Shown in pieces: positions 10,191-22,005 of a stretch of DNA of 64,000 nucleotides; position 1 is the first letter of the stretch; each line of letters begins with the position of its first letter. Under the pieces are notes generated by a model. The model saw only the letters and a program-made list of their open reading frames with translations, did no database searches and was not told where the DNA came from. A program made the position numbers and the translations under genes. The stretch comes from Cerioporus squamosus (lineage: Eukaryota; Basidiomycota; Agaricomycetes; Polyporales; Polyporaceae): the NCBI GenBank assembly GCA_022592435.1, contig JABYQS010000159.1, positions 20,649 through 84,648 on the forward strand. Direction: 5' to 3'.

Positions 10191-11761
10191 TAGGTACGTA
10201 CCTCAGGACTCTCCGTGTGTGGGGCTTCCCGGCTGAGCACGTCGCAAAAAGCGGCTGCTGATGTCTTCGGAATCGACGTCGCGAGCTGCGACCGATGGAG
10301 GTATGTTGAGAAGACAGGAAACGATGACAGGTGATGAGATGTACATACCTGCGCCGTAATGCAACCACATTGAATCAGTCGTGTGCGAGATCTTGTGTGT
10401 CGTGCGAAGAGGGAGCGTGGGCGTGAAGAACACCGGTCGAGTGACAAGGCTCAGAGATGGGAGTATGTGTCGCGCAGACAGCGGGGGGAAGGGAGGACAG
10501 TGGGGGTGGAGGTGGGAGAGGGAGACATGCGGTCGCGAAGGAGGACGACCCTCCCGTCCCAGATTCCGATCGCGCGTCTCGTCGATGTGAAGGGAGGCGG
10601 GCAATGTCTACAGTGGTTAGCGAGCTTGCCACCGCCTGCTCGGCGCCCTCGTTTCTCCGTCGGCACAATCCGATACCTTTCGACTCGAGAGTCGTGTGCG
10701 CCGAGCTGTGAAGTTTCTAGTTGTTCAGACATGGCTCAGCTGGAAATTGGAGAGTTGTGTTAGTTCCCAGAGCCGTACCACGAGGGTTCGGTATACTGAC
10801 ATAGTTGCAGTGTCTGAAGCAGCTTGCCAAGTGACAACGTCATGCGTCCGTCGCCGTCGGAAATATGAGCGGCGGTACAAACCTCTCGTGTACCATGCTC
10901 CGGCCATATTTTCGCGTTTCAAATGAGAACTTGAAGATCGTCCGCTTGTCGGTCTTCTCTTCCAGCATTCCACTGCGCCCTCCCGGGAGTGGCATCCAGA
11001 TCTGTTCTGCAACCCGAGCTCATTGTTCCCGAACTGAAGAGAGGTTTCTGCACGTCCAGCACTCGCAAATTCAGCACACTGAGTACGCTCGATCCCGATT
11101 CCCTGCCATCGCAGAACGAAGCAGGATACACGCTACGGACATCTCCATGTATACCCGGCATACGGAGGACATGGCTCCCGGTCTCCAGTTTCGAGTCCCG
11201 CATCTTCCTTATTCCCTTGTCCCTGGCACTGCATCGGATCGCCCGAGCATAGTTTACGCTTCCAGCCATACTGATGCAAAGATGTTTCACCCAGTCTTCT
11301 GGGCTTCTGGCGGCAAGGCTGGAGCTTTCCAATGCCGCGGTGGGTGTCTGCCCGCGGGACAAGGGCATTCTCCCTGCTTCAATAGAGCATACCTATGTCG
11401 CTTTCAAGCTCCTTCCAACCGAAGATGGCAATCTCCAATGCACTCAGTATCGCGCTGAGCATTGAGCAAGTGTGCACGAGCGAGAGAACTACCTCGAGCG
11501 TCGAGGCGGCATGCGCATACACCGCTCCTGGGCCTGAATGTGAATTGTTCCTTGAAGAGCCAAGATTTCCCAAGCCTCGGAGTCTAGGCTTGTGAAGTAT
11601 GCATGTCATGCCGCGTTGCTATCCGTCGGGTGCTTGTAACGGCTCTCCAAAAGTTCGGACTCAGTGCTAAGCAGACTAAGACCGAAGTCATGGTATCCTC
11701 GCTGTCGCTGTCTGCACCTCAGGCCGGGCATACATCTACTGAATGAAAGTGCCTCTCGAGA
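10191..11761. other. Non-assigned part of unit 1 between module run and minus-strand ORF
   Basis: Several overlapping open frames on both strands, none with a recognisable domain. A + strand frame at 11609-11749 reads RRVLVTALQKFGLSAKQTKT then EVM and differs between units mostly at third positions; it is discussed as a possible coding relic. The block around 10788-11000 (GTATACTGACATA..., ...GAAATATGAGCGGCGG) is duplicated in units 4 and 5. Equivalents: 20432-22005, 30672-32174, 40919-42720, 52776-54388. Confidence 0.4.
10482..10523 (+). repeat. G-rich purine tract, possible G-quadruplex (unit 1)
   Basis: Runs of G6, G3, G5 and G3-4 separated by A-rich spacers. The G-run lengths vary between units (G6 here, G7 at 20724), consistent with slippage. 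Counterparts: 20723-20766 and 30963-31006. Confidence 0.5.
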
Positions 11762-12042
11762 TTAAGGGTCGACAAGATCCAAGGACACGGACTCGGACTC
11801 GGACTTGGAGTTGAGCATCTCCGGTACACCGATTCATCTCGCAAGAAACTACGCTTGTGCTGCGATGCGACGTGGACGGAGGGCCAGTGCACCGTCTTCT
11901 GCCAAGCGAAATTGCACACAGGCTCGATACGATGTGGACGGAGCAAGAAGCCTGCTCGTCGACTGACCTGTCCACACAACCTACTCCTTCCCATTTCTAG
12001 CACGAGCTGGTAGCTGGTGGGGTATATGAGCATCGAGTACAT
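11762..12042 (-). pseudogene. Small spliced minus-strand ORF, unit 1 copy with frameshift
   Basis: Exon 1 11968-12042 (MYSMLIYPTSYQLVLEMGRS...) joins exon 2 (from 11898) in phase 0 across a 69-nt GT-AG intron. One G is missing near 11819 relative to the other units, which breaks the frame before the acidic C-terminus. See the unit 2 copy for the intact form. No family recognised. Confidence 0.3.
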
Positions 12043-12725
12043 GGCTGCGGCTCCTGGACTTGGAGGGAAACCTCGACGCGTACATGGGAGACATAACCCG
12101 ACACTCACAGCTTTGTTTCTTCCCGTGCTTGGCATGCTGTCGCTCGGATCGCCCGAGCAGACATCGCTCGTTTACGCGGAGCTGTCTCAGCCACCTCCCT
12201 GGGTCCCAAACGGCAAAACGCGGCCAAGACGTATACAGCGGGTCTCATGAGTAAATGAAAATCAGATGTATTCTCGAGACATGGCGGCAGCAAGACACAG
12301 TACTACTGCAACCCTCGAGGCGCAACTCGAAGCTGCCAGCTATAAGCACTGGCAGCAGACATGCACGCAGAACGACGCTCGCCAAGTCTCCGGCCCTCTG
12401 AGCTCTGCACAAACAGACGATGGTACTCAGAATGCTGAGCACAGCCGTACGAAGCAATCATGACGCATAGTAAACGGAACTCCCGCATAGCCGCGTAAGA
12501 CGTGCGCGTAGACGAGACCCAAGCCTGTGGATACGACGCGTACCACGGCGCATCTCCTCTGTTTTCCCGAGCTCTCACCCCAATCCCCAGCGACGCCAAG
12601 ACACGGTCAGCGGCGGCGGCCCCGCTGCCCGGCTTCCTACACATTATGTGAATGCGGATGACTGAGCCATGCGCCGAGAGCCGAGGGCGCGCGTGAGCTT
12701 CGGACTTGGCGGTGTGGAGGAGCGG
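12043..12725. other. Non-assigned part of unit 1 upstream of the TATA box
   Basis: A minus-strand frame of 113 codons (12303-12644; 22548-22889 in unit 2, with similar frames in the other units) begins with MCRK and contains a GTGAGA donor and a GTGCAG acceptor. If spliced it would give a protein of about 55 aa, rich in Arg, Ser and Ala. Both forms are unrecognised and could be chance in GC-rich DNA. No other feature is seen. Confidence 0.3.
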
Positions 12726-12733
12726 TATATATA
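12726..12733 (+). promoter_or_regulatory. TATA box, unit 1 (TATATATA)
   Basis: About 95 nt upstream of the secretory-signal-like frame at 12821. Equivalents: 22971-22978 and 33204-33211 (TATATATA); 43674-43681 and 55510-55517 (TATAAATA). Confidence 0.5.
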
Positions 12734-12820
12734 CTAGGTCGGCGGGCTTGGTGTTCTGTACTCACCTGTCGTCTGCTCCCGCCATCCGGTCCGTGCAGTC
12801 GTCTCCGCTCCCCTCTCTCT

Positions 12821-13061
12821 GCCTTCGCCTGTGGCACCCTCTACTGTGCAGCTGCCATCCTCGCCGTCGTCGCCATCGCTGCCCACGCGGACTTCACGCC
12901 AGGCTCGGAGCGTGCATGCAAGAATGGGGATGGCGGGTTCTTCAGGACGGTATGTCTTGTGTCCCATCTTGGCATGTGTTCCCCAGTACTCACTTGATGC
13001 ACAGTACAGCCCGTCCCCTGCGCATTCGGGATTGGTATGGGTGAGTCGAGCTTTGTTTTGA
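12821..13061 (+). pseudogene. Start-less remnant of a small secreted protein gene, unit 1
   Basis: Downstream of a TATA box, a frame encodes a signal-peptide-like stretch (LYCAAAILAVVAIAAHA) followed by DFTPGSERACKNGDGGFFRT. A donor at 12950 (GTATGT) and an acceptor ending at 13004 (TGCACAG) join it in phase to YSPSPAHSGLVWVSRALF and TGA at 13059-13061. Third positions are GC-rich, as expected for real coding sequence. No in-frame ATG exists between the TATA box and the hydrophobic core, so the start seems lost or lies in an unseen exon. Differences between units change amino acids (D/G, S/A, K/Q), arguing against constraint. Function unknown. Confidence 0.4.
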
Positions 13062-14593
13062 GGACCGCACACGTGGTGCTCCCAGGCTAGATTGAGCGCA
13101 CGGTCGAGTCTCCGGCTGTCCGCGGCTGTTCAGCACTTGTCAGGGTCGATCATCCGTTGCCCGGGTGCCGGCGGGCGTCGTCTAGCAGTCGTGTCTGAGT
13201 TTGCCTGTGCGGGTTGCTGGGCACTGTCGCAAGAAGCCCGATGCGTGCGGGCATCGTTGAGGGGAGATTCATAGTAACTGTGGACCTCGTTGTGTGTATT
13301 AGCATACGAGCACCGTCTGTAATGTGTCAGGAGAGCATGGAACTGAAAGACGACATGGTTGCAGTCGTTGCGGGGTGCCGTACTGCGGAGCGAGCAGAGC
13401 AGGCAGAGAACAAGAGTTGCACCAGACTGAGCGACGAAGACATTTCCACTCAGCGACCGGTGCCGGGAAGCACTCCCGTAGTCGATGAACACCGCGAAAC
13501 TGCATCTGCATAGCATCCCGATAAGCACAAAGCTCAGACGACCGCGCGTTCAAGCTCCGTTCTGTCAGTGCGTTGACCACTTCAACGTCGGCTCGTCTGA
13601 ACATGAGTTGGCTGAAGAGCCAGATGATGGTCAGCCACACTGCTGCACGGGGGCCCGACGCGGGCAAGTAAGCACTTATCCGAGGACGAACTCCAATCGG
13701 AAGACATGGCGGCATGGTACTTATCGCCCCTCCATTTGCGACGAAGCAACCACCGACATCGTCGAAGTGACGGCGCACACAGCCTCTGCGGAACGCGCCG
13801 CCGGGTTCGGGAAGTAGTGCGAAGGGCGAAGTTTGAGCTGCACCCGGCCATCGACGGCGACGTGTTGCGGGGTGGCACGGCGAGCTGAGAAGGTCAGCAT
13901 GCCCAGACGGATGCATATGGGCGCACCTCCATCCCCAAGGCGTGCGTGCGTCTCGTCTGCGGCCGCGTCTTCGCTCATCGCCCCGCGTTCCTCGTCGCGG
14001 CATGCGCACCCGGAGCTCGTCCGGAGTGCGTGCTCGAGGAGCTCTGCAGACTGCGGGCACTCAGACGTGTGCGTGCGCGTTGGGGTCATCCGCTTGCATG
14101 GCCCGAGCAGGGGATCGTCCCGCGCATGGGTTATGGGCGGCGGAGGCGGTACTCGGGGTGGCACCTAGTCTGCGTCGATCTTCAGCCGCAGTGCGACGGG
14201 TTTTCGGACGGGGGCAGCGTGAACGCGCTCAAGCGGATGCGGGAGTTCTACACGGACCTGGACAGCAACCCACGTGCTCGGAGCGGCATACGTAGGGCGA
14301 CGCGAGCATGGCAGAGTTCAGTGCCGGCAGCATCGCGCGACGCGTGAGCGACAATGGTACCGGTGCTGTAGAGGCGCATCATCGCGCTATGTATTGGAGA
14401 ACGCGCGTGCGTACTGCCCGACGGCGTGAGGATGCAGAGGGCGCCCTGCTTGAAGTCGAGATGCTGCTGCGTGGCGCGGTCGCTCCAGGGTGCGGTCACA
14501 CGGAGAGAGCAGAGAAGGCGGCGAGCGAGGGTCCCTGGAGGCAGAGCGAAGTGCAGCAGACGCGCAGAACGCGAGTGGACACAGACGCAGCGT
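13062..14593. other. Non-assigned tail of unit 1 before the next G-alpha gene
   Basis: Both strands are largely open because of high GC. On +, 14139-14280 has the best codon bias (YSGWHLVCVDLQPQCDGFSD then GSVNALKRMREFYTDLDSNP), suggesting an exon relic. On -, a frame of 135-147 codons (13721-14164; 23967-24374; 34316-34723; 44662-45090) is kept in four units, including an in-frame 21-nt insertion in unit 4, but is frameshifted in unit 5. Neither is recognised. Equivalents: 23308-24840, 33541-35191, 44003-45572, 55837-57507. Confidence 0.35.
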
Positions 14594-14876
14594 GGAGGGC
14601 GTCGAGGAGAGGCGAAAAGCTCAGCGCTCATGGGCGAGAGGACGACGACAGAGGCGGAATGAGGCAGGAGAGGGACACTGACGTCGATGCGCATACAGGC
14701 CGGCGACGTCGGGCTGCAGAACGCGAACGAGGCGCGAGGCGCGAGACGGCGCACCACCGGGCTTGGACGCGGGCCGGGGCCGGGCGCTGGCTGTCAAAGA
14801 GGGGCGGGCTGTGCAGGTCGCTGTGTGCGGCGTGGGCGGGCTCTGCTCTCTCTCTCCCTCTGTGCTCGCTGCTGCG

Positions 14877-16682
14877 ATGGCCGCCGTCGCTGCCCGCTCC
14901 TTCTGGTCCGCCCCCGACCCCGATGACCCGCTCTCGAAGGCCCTCCAGCCGCCCATCGACGAGACCCCCGAGGAGCGCGCTGCCCGCCTCCGCGAGCTCG
15001 AGGACGCTGCCCGGGTCTCGCGCGAGATCGACGACGAGATTGCGGTCTCCCGCCGCGCGTACGAACGCAGGAAGAAGGCGATCAAGATACTCCTCCTCGG
15101 TGCGTCCCCCTCCTCGAGTCTCTGCCCGCTGCCCGCCGACGTCGCCCAGGCCAGGCCGAGTCCGGCAAGAGCACGACCCTCAAGAGTGCGTCCCCGTCCC
15201 CTCTCTCCCGTGCCCTGCTCTGCTCACGCCCCGCAGACTTCCAGCTCGCGTTCTCGCCCCAGCACTTCCACAAGGAGCGCGCCGCCTGGAAGACCATCAT
15301 ACAGCTCAACCTCATCAGGTCAGTCCTCGTGCACACACCCGCTTCGCGTCCCCACACCGCCCCGTCACGTCCTGGCTCTCCTGCACACGGGCGTGTCGTC
15401 GCCCTCTGGCACTGGACTCTGCGAGATGCGTCTTCCAGTCCACTCGTGCTCTCCCTGCCTGTAGCTCTTCACGACACACGCCCGCCGATCTGTGTCTGCC
15501 CATAGCCTGCTACTTCCTCCACTCTCCCCTGCGTTCACCAGCAGCTAACCGTCCGTCTCCGTCGTCTCAGAAACATCAAACGGCTGCTCGAGATCCTGCA
15601 GGAAGAATGGGAGTCGTCGCTGCAGACAACGACGCCGTCCTCGATTGCAAAGGGCAAGGGCGTCGCTGGCCGCACGCCGTCGTCGCCCGGGGTGCGCTTC
15701 TCGACGTCCCCGCTGAACGACAACCACCGACGCATTCGCATGCGCCTCTCCGCGCTGCTCCCGATCGAGGCCGAGCTCATGCGCAAGCTGATGCCCGACG
15801 GCGGCGCGGCGGACCGCGACGTGTGTGTCCGCGCGGGCAGCGGGTGGAAGGGCATCCTGACCGCGATCAACGCGAACACGAGCACGGTGCTCCCCGAGAA
15901 GCCGCCGCTCGTGCTCGTGTCCGCGATGAAGGGTGCGCAGTCCCGGCCGAGTACGGGCGACGCGCGGTTCAAGGACAACCCGACGGCGGTGCTTGCTGCG
16001 TGCCGGGACGACATCGTCACGCTGTGGGAGGACGCGATCGTCCAGGGCGTGCTCAAGAAGCAGAACGCACGCATACAGGATATGCCGGGGTTGTGGGTGT
16101 CTCTTGTCTGCTCTGTCCGTGCTCGTTTGCTGACATGCACGTAGCTTTCTGAACGACGCGGGGCGGATTGCTGTGATGAACTACGAGCCCACAGATGGTG
16201 CGTCCACCGTCTATCCGCACTGCGCCCTTTCTCACAGCAGGCTAGACGACATCGTACGCGCGCGCGTACGTACGCTCGGCGTCGAGGAGCACCACTTCAC
16301 CATGGAGGGCGGTACGTCCCAGGCCTTCCATACTCGAGAGCCCATCTCGATGCTCACGCGCTCGCACAGGTGCGCTCCTGGGAACGGAGTGGTACATCTA
16401 CGACGTCGGCGGGAGCCGGAGCGTTGTACGTCCGCTCCCTCTTGCTTTGCTGCGCCTGCCCGTGTGCCCGTGTGCTGATGTCCTCGCTCCCGGCAGCGAC
16501 AACACTGGATCCCGTTCTTCGACGACGTGCAGGCGATCATCTTCCTCGCGCCGCTCGCGTTCAACCTCGTGCTCGAGGAGGACCCGAAGGTGAACCGGCT
16601 CGAGGACTCGATCACGCTCTGGCGCCAGGTGTGCGAGAACGCGCTGCTCGCGAAGACGACGCTCATACTGTTCTTGAACAAG
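14877..16682 (+). CDS. G-protein alpha subunit copy 2; 3'-truncated (408 codons)
   Basis: Exons: 14877-15099, 15150-15185, 15237-15318, 15571-16092, 16145-16197, 16246-16311, 16370-16425, 16497-16682. Same domain order and same truncation after LFLNK as copy 1. Relative to copy 1 it has about 18 synonymous codon changes and one replacement, Pro331 to Leu, just before the switch II exon motif. Exon 4 ends with the GTGGGT donor variant. After exon 8 a 37-nt fragment resembling the end of exon 4 (QGVLKKQNAYIDG) is present at 16814-16850. Ser343 again replaces the catalytic Gln. Confidence 0.85.
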
Positions 16683-17816
16683 GTGCGTGTCTTGTCCGTG
16701 TTCGCAGATTGCACCTCGCTCGTGGCGGCGGCCTCTCCGCTGCTTGGTTGGCCCGGGATGTGTGCGCTCCGTGTCGCGGTCGGATCGTTGTGTCTCGCTC
16801 TGGTTGCCATTCACCAGGGCGTGCTCAAGAAGCAAAACGCGTACATAGATGGCGGGAAGTGGTCGCGCGTTGTACTCGCATGTGTAGACAGGAAATATAT
16901 CTTGTTCTCGGCATTATCTGGTGTGCAGTTCGGTGGTGTGAGTGTGCGGTCGCGGCGAGCAGGTGCGAAGTTCAGCGTCCGGCGGGATCTGTGCCCGACG
17001 GCAGGTAGCCTCGTGGCGAGCGCGGTCCGCAAGATCTCCCAGGACGATCGTCTGCCTCAGTCCCCTTCGTACACACCGTACACACTCCTTCATACGCACT
17101 CTCTTCATACACGCTCCTACATACACGCTCTCTGTACAGAGTTACTTGAACAGCTGGAGTGCTGTCCTCCATGTTGTGCTCTGCTGTGTAGGGCTGCCTG
17201 GAGGACTTCGAAGAGCGGAGAGAAGCAGAGGGGCTGGGTACGTGCTCTCCACCCGCTGGTTTCGTTTACTCGTCCTGGTTTCCGAGACAGGGAGGAGAAG
17301 AGGAATCCCCGGGTGGTTAAGTCGAAGGCGAGTAGAACTTGTCGCGCAGCAGGCAGAGATATTGTTCGGAAGTCGAGCACAAGCCATGCATTGAGCATAA
17401 ACTACGAATACATCGACCACTTCCACGATAGAAAGCGCGTAGACAGCCAAGTCTGCGCTCAGAACTCGCCGTGAGCCTCGTTCGCGCGTCGGAGAAGGTT
17501 CCGAGACGCGGGCGCCTATCCCGCACTTGGCGAGTCGCGCATCACCGCCGTCTCTCTGTCTCCTTCCACCACCACCACCGCCGTCCTCTCTGACTCGCGC
17601 ACTCTCGTCCTGGGCTTGTTCTGCGGCTGTACTGGACATCTGCGAGCCTCGGACTCCGCGTTCTGGCCTTCGGCGACTCGTCTCTCACTCTGGACGCGCG
17701 GACGCGACACGCTGGCAGCGACCTCGACTGGAGGCCGCGCTGGAGAGCCCGGGAGCGCCTTGCACGGCTGGGAGGCTCAGCTGGGAGTCGAATGAGCTGC
17801 GGAGGTACAGACGAAG

Positions 17817-20431
17817 GTAAGTGGCTGCTTTTGTGAGAGACTCGGAGTGCGTACCTATCCCCATCCCCTACGCGCACGCAAGAGCGCACCTTCCGGACGG
17901 CGGCGACACGTTCGCGTTGGCACAAGTATCGCGTGCGGCGCGCTATCACGGCCGGGAGACGATCGTCTCGCCGCCGTCCTCAACCCGGGAGACTGCGGAA
18001 CCTCAACGGCGTGCGTTGGCCGGGAGACTGCGAAGACAAGTGAGTCACATGGCAGGGAGAACAGCAGAAGACAACGACGACGAATGAGCTGACCTTGCGC
18101 GCAGTAATCCGGGACAACGTCTGCCGCAATCTCGACGCCATGCCGACGTCTTGACGACCCCGACGCGTACTTGGCGGCAAGTGGAAGCCCGCTGTTGCTG
18201 TGGCGGCCTTCGGCCGCCGCGATGTCGCGGCGCTGACACCAAGGTGAGTCCAAGTCAGAGGTGCGTATGGAGCAGACCGCGGACGCGTGCTGACCTCTCG
18301 AAGCACAGATCCCGCCGCGCTATGGCACGGTGACACGTCTCCCGGCAGGCCGGGAGACACCTGTGTCTGCCCGGGAGCGCGCGCATAGGACTTGCGACGG
18401 TCCCGACCCGGCGTCAGAGCTCTGGAAGTCGGAAAAGAGGCCGGGAGCGCCTGGTACAGCTGGGAGGCTCCAGAGGCCGAACATGACCTGAGAGAACAAA
18501 GGTAAGTGGCTGCTTTTGTGTGAGGCTCGGAGTACGTGCCTATTCCCCACCCCCCACGCACACTGCCCAAGAGCGCATCTCGTCGCACGGCTGCTGCACG
18601 TTCGCTTTGCACCAGCATCTCGCCGCCGTCTGCAGCCCGGGAGTCGCGTCGCGAGGATGCAAGACTTCGGCGGCTGGCGTCGGTGACGACAACAAGGTGA
18701 GTTGTCTGGAAGGTGGAGAACAGCAGACAAGACAACGATTGAACTGACCTTGCACACAGTCTATCAACTGCAGTCAAGAGTCCGCTGGAAGACCACCGAG
18801 AGGACGTCTGCTGTGGTCTCAACTCCACGCAGACGTCTTTGGCGACCGGGACATCGTACGTCGCGCCGCCGGTACTGTGAGGAAGCCCGCTGTGGTTGCG
18901 GGCAGCCTGCGGCCGCCGCGATGGAGCGGCGCCGACATGAAGGTGAGTCGGAGTCTAGGTGCGTATGGAGGAGAAGCTAGCGGACGCGCGCTGACCTCTT
19001 GAAGCAGAGATCCCACCGGGCCATGGCGCCGCGACACGTCTCCCGGCAGGCCGGGAGACACCCATGTCTGCCCGGGAGCGCGCGCATCGAGGATGCCGTC
19101 GCGTGTCGTTCGCGACGGTGACAGAGGTCTAGAAGCCGGAAAACAGGTGAGCCAAGGTGTGTATGGGCGAACAGAGGACACGTACCGAGTGTTGCTGACT
19201 TTCTGACGCATGATGGCCGTCCAGGGCATGCGTGATGTGGCGCGGCGAGGACGCGTCGACACAGAGTGCCCGGCAGGCCTCGCAACTTGCCCGGGAGCGC
19301 TGGAATCAGCGGAGCGAAGACCTCCGGGCGTCGAGCAAGACCTCGGCGCAGTCCGGGAGACGTCGAATGAGACCGCCGGGAGGTCAACGACGGCGGTGGG
19401 GGCGGAGCCCGGGAGAGGGCGCGGACCCGTAGACGCAAGCCCGGGAGCGCCTTCAGCGCGATGTGACGCCGCGCAGGGTCTGGAAAACGAGGTGAGTTCG
19501 AGTGCCGGGTGCGTGGGGAGACGCGAAGATGACTTACGCATATGTGGGCTGACGTTGCTGCAGAACCCGGGCGACGCTCAAGCCCATGGCGCAGGCCAGG
19601 AGTTCGCCAATGCGGACGTGCCGTGTGCATATGCGTCCGGGGCGCAGCCGGGAGGCAAGTGATCGCGAAGGGCGAGGAGCCCGGGAGATGCGTTGACTTC
19701 GCTAGAGCATGCCTGGGAGCATCAAGCACCGGCGACCGCAAGGCAACTCTGCGCCAAGTCTGAAAAAGACCAGTGAGTTCAAGCTTTGCAGGTGCACGAA
19801 GCGGGGAATTCGACTTACGAGCGTCCGCAGACTCGTCCCGTAGACGTTCGCTACTGCTCGGCGGCCGTCCATCGCCCCGGAAGTCCTGTCGGTGATACAG
19901 GTAAGCACGAGTACTTGCAGACAAGGTGAGATCGCGCTTACCTAACACATCGCTGACCGCCTCAGCTCGAGGTCAGGGTTGTGGTCTGAAGACCCCGCGC
20001 GCGACGGACACAATCACCGTGTTCGACTCAACACGGAGTGCCCTTGTTGAAAGCAAAGCAGAGCTCGCAGTAGTCCGTCGCGTCCTGCGACGTGTCTGCT
20101 GGCTTTGAAGTCGAGAAGACTGTGAGTCAGTACGGTCGCCGCGTCGACGCTGTTTCCAACAACGTATTTCATCGTATAGGTCGCGCGATCGACGAGGGGC
20201 GAAGGAGGCAGAACATGTAGTGAGAAAATGGCCACGTTCAACACGGGATGGGACACCGTGGACTCCTACAAGACGGTGTGGATGGGGCATGCGCTGGCCG
20301 GGATGCGAGCGGAGATGGGAAGGAATGAGGTAAGAGCCGGCCGACATGAAGGGTGTTGTCGCCGCCGCTCGTGAGCGTCGTGTCGCTGCGATGTGACACG
20401 TCAACAACGGCTCTGCAGTGGGACGGCGAGG
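17817..20431 (+). pseudogene. Exon-intron module run, unit 2
   Basis: Near-identical copy of 7575-10190. A single T deletion (20043-20044, against 9803) changes one downstream frame, in which 19968-20108 then reads open as GQGCGLKTPRATDTITVFDS and on to RVLRRVCWL. Stops at the former Trp positions are kept. Confidence 0.45.
18337..18358. repeat. Perfect hairpin, AG-loop type (unit 2)
   Basis: Same 10-bp stem with AG loop as in unit 1, with the same flank (CTATGGCACGGTGACAC). Confidence 0.75.
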
Positions 20432-22005
20432 TAGGTACGTACCTCAGGACTCTCCGTGTGTGGGGCTTCCCGGCTGAGCACGTCGCAAAAAGCGGCTGCT
20501 GATGTCTTCGGAATCGACGTCGCGAGCTGCGACCGATGGAGGTATGTTGAGAAGACAGGAAACGATGACAGGTGATGAGATGTACATACCTGCGCCGTAA
20601 TGCAACCACATTGAATCAGTCGTGTGCGAGATCTTGTGTGTCGTGCGAAGAGGGAGCGTGGGCGTGAAGAACACCGGTCGAGTGACAAGGCTCAGAGATG
20701 GGAGTATGTGTCGCGCAGACAGCGGGGGGGAAGGGAGGACAGTGGGGGTGGAGGTGGGGAGAGGGAGACATGCGGTCGCGAAAGGAGGACGACCCTCCCG
20801 TCCCAGATTCCGATCGCGCGTCTCGTCGATGTGAAGGGAGGCGGGCAATGTCTACAGTGGTTAGCGAGCTTGCCACCGCCTGCTCGGCGCCCTCGTTTCT
20901 CCGTCGGCACAATCCGATACCTTTCGACTCGAGAGTCGTGTGCGCCGAGCTGTGAAGTTTCTAGTTGTTCAGACATGGCTCAGCTGGAAATTGGAGAGTT
21001 GTGTTAGTTCCCAGAGCCGTACCACGAGGGTTCGGTATACTGACATAGTTGCAGTGTCTGAAGCAGCTTGCCAAGTGACAACGTCATGCGTCCGTCGCCG
21101 TCGGAAATATGAGCGGCGGTACAAACCTCTCGTGTACCATGCTCCGGCCATAATTTTCGCGTTTCAAATGAGAACTTGAAGATCGTCCGCTTGTCGGTCT
21201 TCTCTTCCAGCATTCCACTGCGCCCTCCCGGGAGTGGCATCCAGATCTGTTCTGCAACCCGAGCTCATTGTTCCCGAACTGAAGAGAGGTTTCTGCACGT
21301 CCAGCACTCGCAAATTCAGCACACTGAGTACGCTCGATCCCGATTCCCTGCCATCGCAGAACGAAGCAGGATACACGCTACGGACATCTCCATGTATACC
21401 CGGCATACGGAGACATGGCTCCCGGTCTCCAGTTTCGAGTCCCGCATCTTCCTTATTCCCTTGTCCCTGGCACTGCATCGGATCGCCCGAGCATAGTTTA
21501 CGCTTCCAGCCATACTGATGCAAAGATGTTTCACTCAGTCTTCTGGGCTTCTGGCGGCAAGGCTGGAGCTTTCCAATGCCGCGGTGGGTGTCTGCCCGCG
21601 GGACAAGGGCATTCTCCCTGCTTCAATAGAGCATACCTATGTCGCTTTCAAGCTCCTTCCAACCGAAGATGGCAATCTCCAATGCACTCAGTATCGCGCT
21701 GAGCATTGAGCAAGTGTGCACGAGCGAGAGAACTACCTCGAGCGTCGAGGCGGCATGCGCATACACCGCTCCTGGGCCTGAATGTGAATTGTTCCTTGAA
21801 GAGCCAAGATTTCCCAAGCCTCGGAGTCTAGGCTTGTGAAGTATGCATGTCATGCCGCGTTGCTATCCGTCGGGTGCTTGTAACGGCTCTCCAAAAGTTC
21901 GGACTCAGTGCTAAGCAGACTAAGACCGAAGTCATGGTATCCTCGCTGTCGCTGTCTGCACCTCAGGCCGGGCATACATCTACTGAATGAAAGTGCCTCT
22001 CGAGA

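Larger units (their letters stand above)
4366..14593 (+). repeat. Array unit 1 (10228 bp)
   Basis: First unit. Its 4366-6670 part differs from unit 2 at many sites, but 6673-14593 matches unit 2 almost base for base, with about a dozen differences that are mostly one-base indels. Confidence 0.9.

Noticed and set aside
10191..12725. Transposon explaining the unit
   Set aside because: No long terminal repeats, terminal inverted repeats or target duplications bounding the unit, and no transposase or YADD reverse transcriptase core seen.
13299..14060. 253-codon minus-strand frame with a short hydrophobic stretch
   Set aside because: It overlaps another equally long frame on the same strand and an open + frame. 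No membrane-protein pattern or family was recognised and it is not kept in every unit.
14308..16152. 614-codon + frame spanning the unit 2 upstream region and G-alpha exons (also 24555-26399)
   Set aside because: It reads the G-alpha exons in the wrong frame and runs through introns. It is open only because of high GC and gives Arg/Ser/Pro low complexity.
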